Positions 62,143 to 64,000 of a stretch of 64,000 nt of DNA are shown piece by piece; position 1 is the stretch's first letter, and the number at the start of each line of letters is the position of its first letter. Origin of the DNA: Caulobacteraceae bacterium (GTDB taxonomy: Bacteria > Pseudomonadota > Alphaproteobacteria > Caulobacterales > Caulobacteraceae); the NCBI GenBank assembly GCA_019247715.1, contig JAFBAO010000051.1:1-64000 (forward strand), written 5' to 3'. A model generated the notes under the pieces. The model saw only the letters and a list, made by a program, of their open reading frames with translations, did no database searches and was not told where the DNA came from. The translations under genes were made by a program, and so were the position numbers.

Positions 62143-62595
62143 ATGAAGGAGGCCGCCCTCACCCAGCTGGGCCATCAGACCAAGGGCTTCGCCAGTCCGG
62201 GCGAGGCGATCCTGGAACGGGTCCCCAATCCGCACCCGGGCGCGCTCTATCTGGCCCGCTTCACGGCGCCGGAGTTCACCGCCCTCTGTCCGGTGACCGG
62301 CCAGCCGGACTTCGCGCGGCTGGTCATCGACTACGCGCCCGCCGAGTGGCTCATCGAGTCGAAGTCGCTGAAGCTCTACCTCGGCGCCTTTCGCAACCAC
62401 GGGGCCTTTCACGAGGACTGCACCCTCGCCATCGGCAAGAAGATCGTCGAGACCGCCGAGCCCCGGTGGCTCCGGATCGGCGGCTACTGGCACCCCAGAG
62501 GGGGGATCCCCATCGACGTCTTCTGGCAGAGCGGCCCGCCGCCGGAAGGCCTGTGGCTGCCCGACCAGGGTGTGGAGGCCTATCGCGGGCGTTAG
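62143..62595 (+). CDS. queF: QueF, 7-cyano-7-deazaguanine reductase (type I)
   Basis: This 150-residue protein is a short QueF. C49 in [13 protein letters not shown] is the nucleophile, and FTALC followed by D56 and the ESKSLKLYL substrate motif are all present, as is [11 protein letters not shown]. It catalyses the NADPH-dependent reduction of preQ0 to preQ1 in queuosine biosynthesis. The ATG at 62143 is used rather than one 12 codons upstream. The downstream lipoprotein gene starts 31 bases after its stop. Confidence 0.96.
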   Translation: MKEAALTQLGHQTKGFASPGEAILERVPNPHPGALYLARFTAPEFTALCPVTGQPDFARLVIDYAPAEWLIESKSLKLYLGAFRNHGAFHEDCTLAIGKKIVETAEPRWLRIGGYWHPRGGIPIDVFWQSGPPPEGLWLPDQGVEAYRGR

Positions 62596-62626
62596 GCATG
62601 CGCCGCGCCACAGTCAGGAGCAGAAG

Positions 62627-63379
62627 ATGGACCAACGCGCGATCTTGGCGCCCCGCCGGGCGCTGATCACCGCCGCCGCGGCCGGCGCGGTGCTGGGCCT
62701 CGCCGGCTGCGGGAAAAACGACGCCAAGGGCGAGGACGTCTCGGCCACCGAGGATCTGATGCGCGAGCACGGGGTGCTGCGGCGGATCCTCGTCGTCTAC
62801 CGCGAAACGGCCGCCTTCGTGCGCGCCAACTTCTCCGGCGTCGACGGCCGGCAGATCTGGCGGGCGGCGGACCTCTTCCGCCGGTTCGGCCAAGCCTATC
62901 ACGAGCAGCAGCTCGAGGAGGCGCACATCTTCCCGGGCGCGCTGAAGGCCGGAGGCGAGGCCGCCGCCCTCGTGCCGGTGCTGATCGCCCAGCACGCCCG
63001 CGGCCGGCAGATCACCGGCTACATCCAGGCCAAGACCGCCGGCGGGGCCATCGCCGGCGCCGACGCCGGCGCGCTCGCCGAGGCCCTGGAGAGCTTCGCC
63101 CGCATGTACGAGCCGCATGCCGCCTACGAGGACACCATCGTCTTCCAGGCCTGGCGCGCGTCGCTGTCCAAGCAGCAGCTGGCCGAGGCCGCCGAGCAGT
63201 TCGAAGACATCGAGAAGACCGCGTTCCACGGCGACGGCTTCGACTTGGCGGTCCGCGAGATCGAGGACATCGAAAAGGCGCTGCGCGTCCACGGCCTCGC
63301 CCGCTACACCGCCCCTGCGCCGGGCGCGGCGGACGCCGGGGTGCTGCCCACGCCCCAGACCGAGGAGGGGGCGGACTAG
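62627..63379 (+). CDS. Hemerythrin-domain lipoprotein
   Basis: The 250-residue protein starts with RR followed by a hydrophobic stretch and the lipobox LAGC (Cys28), so it is a lipoprotein. The mature part is a hemerythrin-like four-helix bundle: H48 in MREHGVLRR, H92 in YHEQQLEEAHIFPGAL with E97/H100, H123 in AQHARGRQIT, and H164 with E168 in YEPHAAYEDTIVF. A diiron or O2/NO-binding role in the periplasm is suggested. The AGGAG before the ATG confirms the start. A Pro/Ala-rich tail ends the chain. It may be cotranscribed with queF, with which it has no known functional tie. Confidence 0.85.
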   Translation: MDQRAILAPRRALITAAAAGAVLGLAGCGKNDAKGEDVSATEDLMREHGVLRRILVVYRETAAFVRANFSGVDGRQIWRAADLFRRFGQAYHEQQLEEAHIFPGALKAGGEAAALVPVLIAQHARGRQITGYIQAKTAGGAIAGADAGALAEALESFARMYEPHAAYEDTIVFQAWRASLSKQQLAEAAEQFEDIEKTAFHGDGFDLAVREIEDIEKALRVHGLARYTAPAPGAADAGVLPTPQTEEGAD

Positions 63380-63390
63380 GCGCACCGCGA

Positions 63391-63426
63391 GGCGGTCTCG
63401 TCGCGCGCGCGTCTTTAGAGACCGCC
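63391..63426. terminator. Hairpin after the hemerythrin gene
   Basis: GGCGGTCTC at 63391-63399 and GAGACCGCC at 63418-63426 form a perfect 9-bp stem around an 18-base loop, 11 bases after the stop codon. No U-run follows. It is a plausible intrinsic terminator in a GC-rich genome. Confidence 0.45.
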
Positions 63427-63594
63427 AACTTGGGCGATGTAGGATCGCAGATGCGCCTCAGCGGAGGAGGCGGCAGCGGATTTTTTTGGGAAACTCAAGC
63501 TGGCGCTCGTCCGTTTCCGGCGCCATATCCTCTCGTCAAGGGCGAGCGCTGCGTCTGGGGGTCCCCTCCGGGCCGGTCACGAAGGGAAGACGCG

Positions 63595-64000
63595 ATGGCC
63601 AAGCACCTGGAAGTTGTCGACGCTGCGGCCACGCCGCCCGTCTGGGCCGCGCTGCGCAACGAGGCGGCCCACCTCGCCAAGTCCGAAGCCAGTCTCGCCT
63701 CGCTCCTCAACGCGGTGATCCTGCGCCACGACGCCCTTTCGCGGGCGCTCTCCTACCAACTGGCGCGCAAGCTTTCCGACCAGGAGCTGCGGGCGATGAG
63801 CCTCAGGGAAATCTGCGACGAGGCCTACGAGGCCGACCCGGATATCGTCGCGGCGGCGGAGGCCGACCTGCGGGCGGTGTTCGAGCGCGACCCCGCCTGC
63901 AAGGGCTACGTCCAGCCGTTCCTGTTCTTCAAGGGTTTCCTGGCCCTGCAGACCCATCGGGTCGGCCACTGGCTGTGGCGCCAGAGCAGGGAAGGGTTCG
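63595..64000 (+). CDS. cysE: Serine O-acetyltransferase (N-terminal part)
   Basis: The frame is open to the window edge, so the gene is truncated. The visible residues have the helical N-terminal domain of CysE: WAALRNEAAHLAKSEASLASLLNAVILRHDALSRALSYQL (residues 17-56) and CKGYVQPFLFFKGFLALQTHRVGHWLWRQSREGF, the latter containing the FLFFKGFLALQTHR acetyl-CoA/serine-site region. The left-handed hexapeptide-repeat domain lies beyond the edge. CysE makes O-acetylserine for cysteine synthesis. GAAGGGAAG lies before the ATG. Confidence 0.93.
   Translation, partial: MAKHLEVVDAAATPPVWAALRNEAAHLAKSEASLASLLNAVILRHDALSRALSYQLARKLSDQELRAMSLREICDEAYEADPDIVAAAEADLRAVFERDPACKGYVQPFLFFKGFLALQTHRVGHWLWRQSREGF

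Overview
The window is chromosomal DNA from a very GC-rich alphaproteobacterium. Codon third positions are almost all G or C, GTG and TTG starts are common, and genes are densely packed. The mix of BolA, a J-domain protein, CobS, an ExoA/ExoL/ExoY/ExoQ-type exopolysaccharide set and many acyl-CoA/CoA-transferase genes fits the Caulobacteraceae best (a Phenylobacterium- or Caulobacter-like organism). That placement is inferred from gene content alone. I see no rRNA, CRISPR array, prophage or transposase, and one tRNA gene.

Layout. 0-14.4 kb holds housekeeping and stress genes: a truncated CorC/CNNM-type CBS protein, a response regulator, BolA, a J-domain protein, cobS, an aminopeptidase P, prmA, an Hsp20, a UvrD-type helicase, a dienelactone hydrolase and several small envelope proteins. 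14.4-17.1 kb is a small amino-acid catabolic module: an Lrp/AsnC regulator divergent from a CtlX/ArgZ-type guanidino hydrolase that overlaps an ornithine aminotransferase gene. 17.2-21.1 kb is a four-gene molybdenum hydroxylase operon that ends in its own MoaD/ThiS-like protein. It is followed by a strong hairpin and a convergent gene for a protein with five 25-residue repeats of KGG/YciG-like character. 22.3-28.7 kb carries metabolic genes: GST, acyl-CoA dehydrogenase, pyrophosphatase, ZIP transporter, class III CoA-transferase and a MetE-type methyltransferase.

28.9-51.4 kb is the most distinctive part, an exopolysaccharide locus whose parts match the Sinorhizobium meliloti exo/exs/prs succinoglycan system: a PrsD/PrsE-type type I secretion pair, an ExoY-type priming transferase, ExoL- and ExoA-type glycosyltransferases, a large GT2-GT4 fusion, an AT3-SGNH O-acyltransferase, an ExoQ-type polymerase, an outer-membrane export protein and an ExoP-type co-polymerase/tyrosine kinase. 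It also carries two GH16 endoglycanases. One has an N-terminal signal/anchor (ExoK-like). The other has no signal peptide and a C-terminus resembling a type I secretion signal (ExsH-like). A Wzx-type flippase was not found. Two adjacent long palindromes with CTAGTG ends lie just downstream of the secretion genes.

51.4-64 kb returns to housekeeping genes (map, sfsA, a CinA-type protein, tRNA-Leu(UAA), queF, a truncated cysE). Among them is a second small cell-surface group: an AT3 acyltransferase, a methyltransferase, a GT2, a DUF72 protein and an outer-membrane beta-barrel protein. A frameshifted NTF2/SnoaL-like gene near 54.4 kb is the clearest broken gene in the window.
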